44,385 nucleotides of DNA from Sphingomonadaceae bacterium (GTDB lineage Bacteria > Pseudomonadota > Alphaproteobacteria > Sphingomonadales > Sphingomonadaceae), in contig JAJTEF010000011.1 of the NCBI GenBank assembly GCA_021300355.1, forward strand, positions 1 to 44,385, read 5' to 3'. The notes beneath the pieces were generated by a model. The model saw nothing but the letters and a program-made list of their open reading frames with translations, was not told the origin of the DNA and made no database searches. Made by a program: the position numbers and the translations under genes. Of the stretch, positions 27,942 through 35,576 are shown piece after piece (position 1 is the stretch's first letter; each line of letters begins with the position of its first letter).

Positions 27942-28649
27942 TTAAAGCGATGACCCCGTCTGAAGCCAAAGCGCGTCATTAATCTTCGCCACAAAATCCG
28001 CATGTCGCGCCAATTCTTCTGTCGAAGCACTGTGCGCACGCGCGGGCCGGAAAATTTTCGTTGTCTGAACGCTGCTATCGTCGGTGTGATCGAGGCCTTT
28101 ATCCGAAATGTCCTTATCGGCGAGGCCAAGACCAATCTGACGGCCGCCGGTGAGTTCAATATATAATTGCGCAAGCAGTTCCGCGTCCAACAAAGCGCCA
28201 TGTTTGACACGGTGGCTGCGGTCGATGCCGTAACGCGAACACAACGCATCGAGAGACAGCTTCGCACCAGGGTTTTTCACGCGTGCCAGCGCGACAGTAT
28301 CCACCATGCGGTCCATCGACACGGGGGTGCGTCCGCAATATTGCAGTTCATGGTTTAAAAAGCCGAAGTCGAAACTGGCATTATGCGCAACCAATGGGCT
28401 GTCACCCAAAAACGCCAGCAGCTCGTCCGCTTTTTCCGCAAATACAGGCTTATCTGACAAAAAGCGGTCGGAAAGCCCGTGCACTTGCTCAGCCGCAGCG
28501 GGCATTGGACGGAGTGGATTGAAATATGCGTGATAGTGATTGCCGGTCATGACCCGGCCGATCATTTCAATGCAGCCGATTTCGACCATGCGATCCCCGG
28601 TTGCGGGGTCAAATCCAGTCGTTTCGGTATCGAATATAATTTCACGCAT
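27942..28649 (-). CDS. dnaQ: DNA polymerase III epsilon subunit DnaQ
   Basis: A 235-aa 3'-5' proofreading exonuclease of the replicase. Exo I is FDTETTGFDP (Asp7, Glu9), Exo II HNASFDFGFLNHEL, Exo III HGALLDAELLAQLY. The frame opens at 28793, but MREIIFDTET at 28649 is the canonical start. The C-terminal part beyond about residue 180 would bind the alpha subunit. It is part of the ppsR-maf-aroE-coaE-dnaQ order typical of alphaproteobacterial origins. Confidence 0.97.
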   Translation of the reverse strand: MREIIFDTETTGFDPATGDRMVEIGCIEMIGRVMTGNHYHAYFNPLRPMPAAAEQVHGLSDRFLSDKPVFAEKADELLAFLGDSPLVAHNASFDFGFLNHELQYCGRTPVSMDRMVDTVALARVKNPGAKLSLDALCSRYGIDRSHRVKHGALLDAELLAQLYIELTGGRQIGLGLADKDISDKGLDHTDDSSVQTTKIFRPARAHSASTEELARHADFVAKINDALWLQTGSSL

Positions 28650-28680
28650 TCTATGATAAGATGTGAGCCTCTTTGCAGCC

Positions 28681-29280
28681 TTATGCAAGACCCAAGCGCA
28701 GCTTTTTGACGAGGGCGCGTACGTCCTCGCGCGTCGCTGCAATATCCTGTCCAGTATCAATGACATAATCGGCGCGCGCGCACTTGTCGGCATCCGGCAT
28801 TTGCAGCTTTAATATCTGTTCGAATTTTTCGGGAACCATGCCGGGGCGCGCCAGCACCCGCGCGCGTTGTTCGGACGCGGGCGCAGATACCACCACCGTC
28901 ACATTGACGCCGGCTTGTCCGCCCTTTTCAAACAATAAGGGTATATCGAACACGACCATATCGGCGTCTTTGTGGCCGGCGAGAAACGCTTTGCGGCGTT
29001 CGGCCACCGCCGGGTGAATAAGCGATTCAAGTTTTGCGAGCTGATCGCGATTGCCAAAAACCGCGGCGCCCAACGCTTTGCGATCCACACCATCCACGCT
29101 GGTTGTTCCGGGAAACGCCGCCTCAATCTCTGCGACAAGTTCGCCGCCTGCCCTTTGCATATCGTGCACAGCAGCATCGGCATCAAAAACAGGAACGCCT
29201 TCATCAGCGAACATCGCCGCCACCGCCGATTTGCCCATGCCGATGGAGCCTGTGAGACCGATGATGAGCGGCTTTTTCAT
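28681..29280 (-). CDS. coaE: Dephospho-CoA kinase CoaE
   Basis: A 199-aa P-loop kinase performing the last step of coenzyme A synthesis. Walker A is GSIGMGKS at residues 11-18, with the substrate-site DADAAVH and the lid region VVSAPASEQRARVLAR. It overlaps aroE by 4 bases. Confidence 0.97.
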   Translation of the reverse strand: MKKPLIIGLTGSIGMGKSAVAAMFADEGVPVFDADAAVHDMQRAGGELVAEIEAAFPGTTSVDGVDRKALGAAVFGNRDQLAKLESLIHPAVAERRKAFLAGHKDADMVVFDIPLLFEKGGQAGVNVTVVVSAPASEQRARVLARPGMVPEKFEQILKLQMPDADKCARADYVIDTGQDIAATREDVRALVKKLRLGLA

Positions 29281-30086
29281 TTCAACAGCAACGCGCGCAG
29301 TTCATCTTCGCCGTCTTCTGGTGGGGCAACGCCGAAGAATAATTCAAAGGCGATGGCGGCCTGACCCACAAGCATTTCAAGCCCGTCGACCGTTTCCAAA
29401 TCACGGGCGCGTGCAGCCTTTAGCAATGGCGTTTCAATGGGCGCATATACCAGATCATAGACCAGAGCATGCTCTGGTAAAGGCGACAAGTCGATATCAA
29501 GTGCCTCTTGCCCAACCATACCCAGCGGGCTTGCGTTCACGAGCAAGGCAGCATCGGGCAGCCGTGCGTCAAATCCAATCACTTTACCCTTCAGGCCAAA
29601 ATGGGCCAGCAAACCCGCAGCCTTCAAGGCATTGCGCGCCACGAGAACAACTTCGCCAACGTCCGCCTGCGCCAAAGCGAAAAGCACTGCGCGTGCAGCC
29701 CCGCCAGCACCAATGACAATTGCGGTTTCGCCAACAATAGGCACATCTGCGATTGGGCCATAAAAGCCACCTGCGTCGGTGTTGGTTGCAACCAAAGCGC
29801 CCGATTCATTGCGAAATACCGTGTTGATGGCACCGATAGACGCACGGACGTCCCCCGGGTCATTCACAAAATCCAGCGCCGCAATCTTGTGGGGTATGGT
29901 GATGTTGCATCCGCGCCAATTGGAATCGGCGGCGCGGGTCGCAAAATATTGCTCCAGATTTTCAGGCAACACCTCATGCGCCCGATATTCCCTCGACATG
30001 CCCAAAAGCCGCAGCCAATGGCCGTGGATCAGCGGTGATTTAGAGTGTGAAATCGGGTGCCCGATAACTTCGGCATATATAGTCAT
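29277..30086 (-). CDS. aroE: Shikimate dehydrogenase AroE
   Basis: A 269-aa NADP-dependent enzyme reducing 3-dehydroshikimate to shikimate in aromatic amino acid synthesis. Motifs: GHPISHSKSPLIH at the N-terminus, NITIPHK with the catalytic lysine, NTDAGGFYG, and the nucleotide-binding GAGGAARAV. It overlaps coaE and maf by 4 bases each. Confidence 0.97.
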   Translation of the reverse strand: MTIYAEVIGHPISHSKSPLIHGHWLRLLGMSREYRAHEVLPENLEQYFATRAADSNWRGCNITIPHKIAALDFVNDPGDVRASIGAINTVFRNESGALVATNTDAGGFYGPIADVPIVGETAIVIGAGGAARAVLFALAQADVGEVVLVARNALKAAGLLAHFGLKGKVIGFDARLPDAALLVNASPLGMVGQEALDIDLSPLPEHALVYDLVYAPIETPLLKAARARDLETVDGLEMLVGQAAIAFELFFGVAPPEDGEDELRALLLK

Positions 30087-30679
30087 GTCGGCAAAAGACC
30101 TCTCACCCGCAGATAGTCAAGAATGGGAAGCAAGGGCATCCCAATTATCGTAAATTGGCTACCGCTCACGCTAGCAAATAATTGTGCGCCTTCGGCTTCA
30201 ATACGATAGCAGCCCACACAATGCCGTATTTCATCCCAATATGTATCGACATATTGGTCGATAAATGTGGCGCTGAGCGTGCGCATCGTCATCTGCGCGC
30301 TGTCGACAATTCGCCAGACAGGCTTGCCTTGTTCGCATATAACCGCTGCACTGATCAGTCTGTGCGACGCACCCGACAATGCCGCCAGATGTGCGCGTGC
30401 TTCGTCTTTATCTTCGGGCTTATCAAAGATTTTTCCGTCGGCACTCAGCAATATTTGGTCACAGCCAAGCACCATTGCTGTCGGTTGTTTGCGTGATATT
30501 TTGAGCGCCTTGGCTTCGGCAAGTGCGTCCGCAATATCGCGCGGTTTAGCGCCCGATTGCATGAGCGCCATTTTGATGCTGTCTTCATCAACCAGCGCAG
30601 GGCACGGTTCAACATAAACACCCGCGGCGCGCAACATCGCGATTCGCCCTGCGCTTTGTGACGCGAGGATGAGGGTCAT
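30083..30679 (-). CDS. Maf family nucleotide pyrophosphatase
   Basis: A 198-aa Maf-like protein. It starts LILASQSAGRIAMLRAAGV, a variant of the usual LASxSPRR motif, followed by VDEDSIK and GCDQIL. Maf proteins hydrolyse non-canonical or methylated nucleoside triphosphates to monophosphates and were first linked to septum control. The altered N-terminal motif (AGR in place of PRR) is typical of the origin-linked alphaproteobacterial type as far as I recall, so the preferred nucleotide is uncertain. It overlaps aroE and ppsR by 4 bases each. Confidence 0.9.
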   Translation of the reverse strand: MTLILASQSAGRIAMLRAAGVYVEPCPALVDEDSIKMALMQSGAKPRDIADALAEAKALKISRKQPTAMVLGCDQILLSADGKIFDKPEDKDEARAHLAALSGASHRLISAAVICEQGKPVWRIVDSAQMTMRTLSATFIDQYVDTYWDEIRHCVGCYRIEAEGAQLFASVSGSQFTIIGMPLLPILDYLRVRGLLPT

Positions 30680-31509
30680 GTTTTTGCCGCCTCGGCCAGT
30701 TCGCGTTCATTGAAGAGATTGATGATCGCAGCAGCGCTTTCCTCAATCGAACGCCGCGTTACATCCAGCACAGGCCAGCCATTATCGGCAAACATACGCC
30801 GCGCATGCGCGACTTCTGCCTTCACCTTTTCCTCATCGACATAATCGGTGTCGGGCGACTGATTCAACGAAAGCAATCGATTGCGCCGCACCTGAACCAG
30901 CCGTTCGGCGCTGGTGACAAGCCCAATTACCATCGGGTGTTTCAACTGAAACAATATCGGTGGCGGCGGCGCTTCGGGGACGATGGGAATATTGGCGGTC
31001 TTATATCCGCGGTTGGCCAAATAAATGCTCGTTGGCGTTTTGGATGTCCGCGAGACACCGGCAAGGACGATATCCGCCTCTTCCCAATTTTGCGCATTGA
31101 TGCCGTCGTCATGGGCAATGGTGAACTGGATAGCATCGACGCGGGCAAAATAGGCCGCGTCCATCGCGTGCTGTCGGCCCGGGCGGGCCTTTGCCTCTTG
31201 CCCAAGCATATTCGACATAGCGTCACTCACCGCATCAAGCGCGGCAACCGCTGGCAAACCCATCGCACGGCACCGTGTTTCCAGCTTGCGCCGCGTATCA
31301 CGATTAACCAATGTGAACAGAACAAGGCCGGGGTTCGTCGCGACGTCGAGCAATATACGGTCGAGGTGGCTTTCCGAACGGACCATCGGCCAAAAATGCT
31401 TTACGACATTTTCGGCGCCATCAAACTGCGCCAATGCAGCCTTCGCAATGTTTTCAAGCGTCTCGCCTGTGGAATCCGAAAGCAAATGAAGATGAAAACG
31501 TTGGCTCAT
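30676..31509 (-). CDS. ppsR: Pyruvate, water dikinase regulatory protein (DUF299)
   Basis: A 277-aa bifunctional kinase/pyrophosphorylase of the PPSR/PDRP family that switches phosphoenolpyruvate synthase or pyruvate phosphate dikinase by threonine phosphorylation. The opening LHLLSDSTGETLENI and the P-loop-like GVSRTSKTPTSIYLA (near residues 148-162) are diagnostic. This is the first gene to the left of the origin; the equivalent gene is next to the Caulobacter origin. Its start codon abuts the oriC region. The target enzyme is not in the window. Confidence 0.95.
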   Translation of the reverse strand: MSQRFHLHLLSDSTGETLENIAKAALAQFDGAENVVKHFWPMVRSESHLDRILLDVATNPGLVLFTLVNRDTRRKLETRCRAMGLPAVAALDAVSDAMSNMLGQEAKARPGRQHAMDAAYFARVDAIQFTIAHDDGINAQNWEEADIVLAGVSRTSKTPTSIYLANRGYKTANIPIVPEAPPPPILFQLKHPMVIGLVTSAERLVQVRRNRLLSLNQSPDTDYVDEEKVKAEVAHARRMFADNGWPVLDVTRRSIEESAAAIINLFNERELAEAAKT

Positions 31510-31532
31510 GACTCACAGTCTTGTTGGTAGGC

Positions 31533-31541
31533 TGAGGATAA
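31533..31541 (-). promoter_or_regulatory. Weak DnaA box
   Basis: The minus strand reads TTATCCTCA, one mismatch from the consensus TTATCCACA. It lies 72 bases to the left of the main cluster inside the proposed origin. Confidence 0.5.
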
Positions 31542-31612
31542 ATCAAGGGACAAGTTTTCACCCACCCTATCTTCCCCACTATCGCCGAATAACCTCTCGA
31601 TTCGGGCACAGC

Positions 31613-31621
31613 CTATCCACA
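31613..31621 (+). promoter_or_regulatory. DnaA box 1
   Basis: CTATCCACA, one base from TTATCCACA. It is part of a direct repeat GCCTATCCACAG whose second copy starts 20 bases later, about two helical turns, so both boxes face the same side of the DNA. Confidence 0.75.
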
Positions 31622-31632
31622 GGGGCAACTGC

Positions 31633-31641
31633 CTATCCACA
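31633..31641 (+). promoter_or_regulatory. DnaA box 2
   Basis: CTATCCACA, an exact copy of box 1 with the same flanks. It is followed 3 bases later by the oppositely oriented box 3. Confidence 0.75.
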
Positions 31642-31644
31642 GCC

Positions 31645-31653
31645 TGTGAATAA
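31645..31653 (-). promoter_or_regulatory. DnaA box 3
   Basis: The minus strand reads TTATTCACA, which fits the relaxed consensus TTATNCACA exactly. It points the opposite way to boxes 1 and 2. Confidence 0.75.
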
Positions 31654-31811
31654 TGGGGATGGAATGTGCGACTCCATTGGATTGCGTTTGCCCTTGGACG
31701 TCAAGATGTTGGCAATATCCGCAAAAGCTTTTAAGGCCTGCGATATCAACAGCACATCATCTTTCATCATCCTTTATATAAATATATATTTTGATTGGAT
31801 CTCTGCCGCTT

Positions 31812-32843
31812 ATGTCAGCGCAAGCCTCGAAAAAACTGCTTAACGTCCTAAAGGGCAACCAAGAGGCAGTACCGCCTATTTGGCTCATGCGACAGGCAGG
31901 ACGTTATCTTCCAGAATATCGGGCCCTTCGCGCTGAAAAGGGCGGATTTCTGGCGCTTGCTTATGACAGCGATGCCGCGACCGAAATAACGCTGCAGCCC
32001 ATCAAGCGTTTTGGTTTTGATGGCGCCATATTATTCTCCGACATTCTCGTCATTCCGCACGCCATGGGTCAGGATCTGTGGTTCGAAACAGGCGAAGGTC
32101 CAAGGCTTGCGCCGCGCTTGGCGGAATCGCGACTTGAAGACTTTGTGCCAGCGCCTGAACGGCTCAATCCTGTTATCGACACCGTGCGTAAAGTATCGGC
32201 GGCACTGCCAGCGGAAACAACCTTCCTGGGTTTCGCTGGAAGCCCGTGGACGGTCGCTACGTACATGGTGCATGGTCAGGGTAGCAAAGACCAAGCAGAG
32301 GCCCGCAGAATGGCCCACGCAGAGCCGGAGCGTTTTGCTGATCTTATCGAAGCGATCATTTCGGCAACGGTCGATTATCTCGCCAATCAAATTGATGCCG
32401 GTGTTGATGCGGTTCAGTTGTTTGACAGCTGGGCAGGGTCTTTGTCGCCAGCACAGTTCCAAAAATGGGTCATCGCGCCAAATGCCGAAATCGTGCGTCG
32501 CTTAAAAGCCCGCAATCCAAATGCCGTTATCATTGGTTTCCCCAAAGGCGCGGGCGGTAAGCTTGCTGCGTATGCCGAGGGCACGGGCGTTGATGCATTG
32601 GGATTGGATGAAACGGTTGATCCGCATTGGGCAAACCGAGAGCTGCCAAAGGGTCTGCCGGTGCAGGGCAATCTTGATCCGCTCGCGCTGATTGCGGGTG
32701 GTCAGGTCCTGAAAGAGGCCGCGGACAATATTCTATCGGCATTTGCCGACCGCCCCCATATCTTCAATCTCGGCCATGGTATTTTGCCGGACACGCCGAT
32801 TGAAAATGTCGAAATGCTTCTTAAACTGGTCCGCAAGGGTTAA
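31812..32843 (+). CDS. hemE: Uroporphyrinogen decarboxylase HemE
   Basis: A 343-aa enzyme converting uroporphyrinogen III to coproporphyrinogen III in heme synthesis. WLMRQAGRYLPEYR at about residues 23-36 is the family signature; FSDILVIPHAMG and GNLDPLAL also fit. ATG 31812 is preferred over the in-frame 31791, which lies in the AT-rich origin. First gene right of the origin; hemJ follows after 18 bases. Confidence 0.98.
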   Translation: MSAQASKKLLNVLKGNQEAVPPIWLMRQAGRYLPEYRALRAEKGGFLALAYDSDAATEITLQPIKRFGFDGAILFSDILVIPHAMGQDLWFETGEGPRLAPRLAESRLEDFVPAPERLNPVIDTVRKVSAALPAETTFLGFAGSPWTVATYMVHGQGSKDQAEARRMAHAEPERFADLIEAIISATVDYLANQIDAGVDAVQLFDSWAGSLSPAQFQKWVIAPNAEIVRRLKARNPNAVIIGFPKGAGGKLAAYAEGTGVDALGLDETVDPHWANRELPKGLPVQGNLDPLALIAGGQVLKEAADNILSAFADRPHIFNLGHGILPDTPIENVEMLLKLVRKG

Positions 32844-32861
32844 CCCATAAAGGCCGTTTTC

Positions 32862-33305
32862 ATGACGGAAACGCTATCTGTGCTGTATATCTGGTTAAAG
32901 TCTGGCCATATCATTTTCGTGATTTTCTGGATGGCGGGGCTGTTTATGCTGCCGCGCTTTTTCGTCTACCATCAGGAAAGTGCAGTAGGGTCTGAAGAGG
33001 GTGCCAAATGGGTGGACCGTGAGTCCAAGCTCATCAAAATCATCCTTAATCCATCGATCATCATTGTCTGGGTTGTGGGGCTATTTCTGGCTTGGCATAT
33101 CGGTGCGATGGCGGAAGGCTGGTTCCATGCCAAATTGCTCTTCGTGCTAGGCCTGTCCGGATATCCTGGCTGGATTGTTGGTTATGCAAAGAAGCTCGCA
33201 CGCGGCGAACGCAAGCTGACCGGCAAACAATTGCGTCTGTTGAACGAAGTGCCGGGCATTGCGGCGGCCATCATCGTTATATTGGTCGTGGCCAAGCCGT
33301 TCTGA
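32862..33305 (+). CDS. hemJ: Protoporphyrinogen IX oxidase HemJ (UPF0093)
   Basis: A 147-aa membrane protein with about four helices. WLKSGHIIFVIFWMAGLFMLPRFFVYH is the HemJ signature, with the conserved histidine near residue 15. HemJ oxidises protoporphyrinogen IX in heme synthesis. Following hemE supports that assignment. The usual SGxH region here reads LSGYPGW, so one commonly seen histidine is a proline. Confidence 0.9.
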   Translation: MTETLSVLYIWLKSGHIIFVIFWMAGLFMLPRFFVYHQESAVGSEEGAKWVDRESKLIKIILNPSIIIVWVVGLFLAWHIGAMAEGWFHAKLLFVLGLSGYPGWIVGYAKKLARGERKLTGKQLRLLNEVPGIAAAIIVILVVAKPF

Positions 33306-33519
33306 CGATTACACCACGTGTTTTTGCAGAACAGTTGACGGCGCACGCATCGCAGCGTATTTGCAAACCCAAGCCCGTCCTGGGCGTGAGGCGCGAACGC
33401 AACAACAACCGCGCCACCAACTTTCAACATCTTGTCGGTTGTCTTTTTAAAAACCGGCTCTCAATCGGACAATTGTCCACCTGCAATCGGGGCCAATGGT
33501 CCATTCAACGGAATTACCT
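33306..33519 (+). other. Leader region upstream of rho
   Basis: This 214-base gap has no supported gene. It contains TTGACG near 33333, which could be a -35 element for rho, and a T-run TCTTTTTAAAAACC near 33440-33453. A long untranslated leader would fit Rho autoregulation known in other bacteria, but nothing here proves it. Confidence 0.35.
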
Positions 33520-34776
33520 ATGCATTTGAAAGAGCTGAAAAGCAAAAACCCCGCTGACCTCGTATCGATGGCTGAAGAGCTTGGTGTCGAGGGCGCGTCT
33601 ACCTTGCGCAAACAGGATCTGATGTTTGCGATCCTGAAAGAGCTTGCCGAAGATGGCGAGCAGATCATGGGTCTTGGTACGATTGAGGTTCTGCCCGACA
33701 GCTTTGGTTTCTTGCGTTCGCCAGAAGCCAACTATCTCGCTGGACCGGATGATATTTACGTGTCGCCAAATATGGTCCGCCAATTTGGTCTGCGCACCGG
33801 CGACACCGTTGAAGGCGAAATCCGTGCGCCGAAAGATGGCGAGCGTTATTTTGCCCTGACCAAGGTGATGAAGATCAACTTTGATGATCCCGACGCCGTC
33901 CGTCATCGTGTTAACTTCGATAACCTGACGCCGCTCTATCCAGATTCAAAACTGACTTTGGACTCTCTTGATCCAACAGTGAAGGACAAGTCCGCGCGCG
34001 TTATCGATATTGTCAGCCCGCAAGGAAAGGGCCAACGCGCGCTCATCGTCGCACCGCCGCGTACGGGTAAAACCGTGTTGCTGCAGAATATCGCCCGCGC
34101 CATTACCGAAAACCATCCTGAAGTGTTCTTGATCGTATTGTTGATCGACGAACGTCCAGAGGAAGTGACCGATATGCAGCGTTCGGTGAAGGGTGAGGTT
34201 GTGTCCTCGACCTTCGATGAACCCGCGACACGTCACGTGCAAGTCGCTGAAATGGTTATAGAAAAGGCAAAGCGCCTGGTTGAACATAAACATGATGTGG
34301 TCATCTTGCTCGATTCAATTACGCGTCTTGGCCGTGCCTACAACACCGTGGTTCCATCATCGGGCAAGGTGTTGACCGGCGGTGTGGATGCGAACGCGTT
34401 GCAACGTCCAAAGCGCTTCTTCGGCGCGGCCCGGAACATCGAAGAAGGTGGTTCGTTGTCCATCATCGCAACTGCGCTGATCGATACCGGCAGCCGCATG
34501 GATGAAGTCATCTTTGAAGAATTCAAAGGCACCGGCAACTCCGAAATCGTGCTGGATCGCAAGGTCGCGGATAAGCGTATCTTCCCAGCGCTTGATGTCG
34601 GCAAATCCGGCACGCGTAAGGAAGAATTGCTGGTCGAGGAAGGCAAGCTCAAGAAAATGTGGGTCCTGCGCCGTATCCTTATGCAAATGGGCACCATCGA
34701 TGCGATGGAGTTCCTGCTCGACAAAATGAAGGATTCGAAGACCAACGAAGATTTCTTCGATTCCATGAATCAGTAA
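33520..34776 (+). CDS. rho: Transcription termination factor Rho
   Basis: A 418-aa hexameric RNA helicase. The N-terminal Rho_N helical domain (residues 1-45) is followed by the RNA-binding cold-shock-like domain ([13 protein letters not shown]-like, here [21 protein letters not shown]). The ATPase has Walker A APPRTGKT at about 178-185 and Walker B-type [16 protein letters not shown] 33520 is preferred over the in-frame start at 33496. It is the same size as E. coli Rho with no added N-terminal insertion. Confidence 0.98.
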   Translation: MHLKELKSKNPADLVSMAEELGVEGASTLRKQDLMFAILKELAEDGEQIMGLGTIEVLPDSFGFLRSPEANYLAGPDDIYVSPNMVRQFGLRTGDTVEGEIRAPKDGERYFALTKVMKINFDDPDAVRHRVNFDNLTPLYPDSKLTLDSLDPTVKDKSARVIDIVSPQGKGQRALIVAPPRTGKTVLLQNIARAITENHPEVFLIVLLIDERPEEVTDMQRSVKGEVVSSTFDEPATRHVQVAEMVIEKAKRLVEHKHDVVILLDSITRLGRAYNTVVPSSGKVLTGGVDANALQRPKRFFGAARNIEEGGSLSIIATALIDTGSRMDEVIFEEFKGTGNSEIVLDRKVADKRIFPALDVGKSGTRKEELLVEEGKLKKMWVLRRILMQMGTIDAMEFLLDKMKDSKTNEDFFDSMNQ

Positions 34777-34791
34777 GCGATAGGCGACATC

Positions 34792-35538
34792 ATGATGTTT
34801 GAATTTCTGATAGCGACCGCGTCATCGGCGATGTCACTTGGTGGACCTGCCGATATCTGGAGTCATATCGTCAATGACTTCTCCAATCTGAACACCACCA
34901 GCGCGTGGACCGCTTTGGGTTCGGTCATCTTGCTTGACCTTGTGCTTGCGGGTGACAATGCGATTGTTGTTGGTGCTTTGGCCGCCGGTCTCCCTCCGGA
35001 ACAGCGCAAAAAGGTCATTTTCATCGGGGTTATCGCTGCGCTTGTTTTGCGTGTGGTGTTTGCTTTGATGGTCAATTTGTTGATGGGTGTCATTGGCCTC
35101 ATCTTCGTCGGCGGATTGTTGCTGATCTGGGTTGCGTGGAAAATGTACCGCGACCTTCAACGCAGCGAAGCGACGGAATCGCCCGGCTCTCCTGAAGTAT
35201 TAGGTGACGAAAATAGCGGTATTCCGGCTGCCAAAAGCTTTGCGGCTGCGGCATGGGCGGTTGCGGTTGCCGATGTATCGATGAGCCTCGACAATGTTCT
35301 GGCTGTGGCTGGCGCTGCCAAGGATCATCCAGGCATCATGATTGTTGGTCTGATCTTTGCCGTGGCCCTGATGGGTATCGCAGCGAACATCATCGCCCAA
35401 TATATTGAACGCTATAAATGGATTGCATGGCTGGGCATGGCCGTGATCGTCTATGTTGCGCTCAAGATGATTTACGAAGGTTGGACCGACCCCGATTTGG
35501 GCGTTGGCAGCTACGTCATCGCGCTGATCAGCCGCTAA
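34792..35538 (+). CDS. TerC family membrane protein
   Basis: A 248-aa protein with about seven hydrophobic segments and the paired acidic TerC motifs LVLAGDNAIVVGALA and VADVSMSLDNVLAVAGAA, which probably bind metal in the membrane. Members are linked to tellurite resistance or manganese export; which applies here is unknown. It starts 15 bases after rho and may be co-transcribed. Confidence 0.92.
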   Translation: MMFEFLIATASSAMSLGGPADIWSHIVNDFSNLNTTSAWTALGSVILLDLVLAGDNAIVVGALAAGLPPEQRKKVIFIGVIAALVLRVVFALMVNLLMGVIGLIFVGGLLLIWVAWKMYRDLQRSEATESPGSPEVLGDENSGIPAAKSFAAAAWAVAVADVSMSLDNVLAVAGAAKDHPGIMIVGLIFAVALMGIAANIIAQYIERYKWIAWLGMAVIVYVALKMIYEGWTDPDLGVGSYVIALISR

Positions 35539-35541
35539 TTT

Positions 35542-35576
35542 TTGAGGGCATCTGACGATCGTCAGATAGCCCTCAA
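35542..35576. terminator. Long stem-loop between terC and dienelactone hydrolase genes
   Basis: TTGAGGGC pairs with GCCCTCAA, and between them ATCTGACGATCGTCAGAT is itself palindromic, giving a 17-bp stem with one bulged A. It starts 4 bases after the terC stop and includes the stop of the convergent hydrolase gene. Neither strand has a good T-run, so it may terminate weakly or protect 3' ends of both mRNAs. Confidence 0.6.

Larger units (their letters stand above)
31510..31811. other. oriC: Probable chromosomal replication origin oriC
   Basis: This 302-base gap between divergent ppsR and hemE carries no gene. Visible are three close DnaA boxes (31613-31621, 31633-31641, 31645-31653), a weaker one (31533-31541), and a strongly AT-rich run, TTTATATAAATATATATTTT, at 31773-31792. 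GANTC sites lie at 31510, 31599 and 31670. The location between hemE and the ppsR homologue matches the mapped Caulobacter origin, and gene direction flips here. parS and parAB lie 6-10 kb away. The AT-rich part next to hemE is the probable unwinding element. Exact limits are inferred. Confidence 0.88.

Noticed and set aside
31761-31775. CATCATC repeats beside the AT-rich run as DnaA-trio motifs.
   Set aside because: The repeats do not match the reported trio in sequence direction and are not placed directly after a DnaA box.
32837-32846. Palindrome GGGTTAACCC over the hemE stop as a terminator.
   Set aside because: It has no loop or T-run, and hemJ starts 16 bases later, which points to co-transcription.
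33315-33320. CACGTG core upstream of rho as a possible third parS.
   Set aside because: The flanks (ACAC and TTTT) do not match the parS arms TGTTT and AAACA.
34234-34239. CACGTG core inside rho as a possible parS.
   Set aside because: Only the core and few flanking bases match, and there is no palindrome beyond the core.
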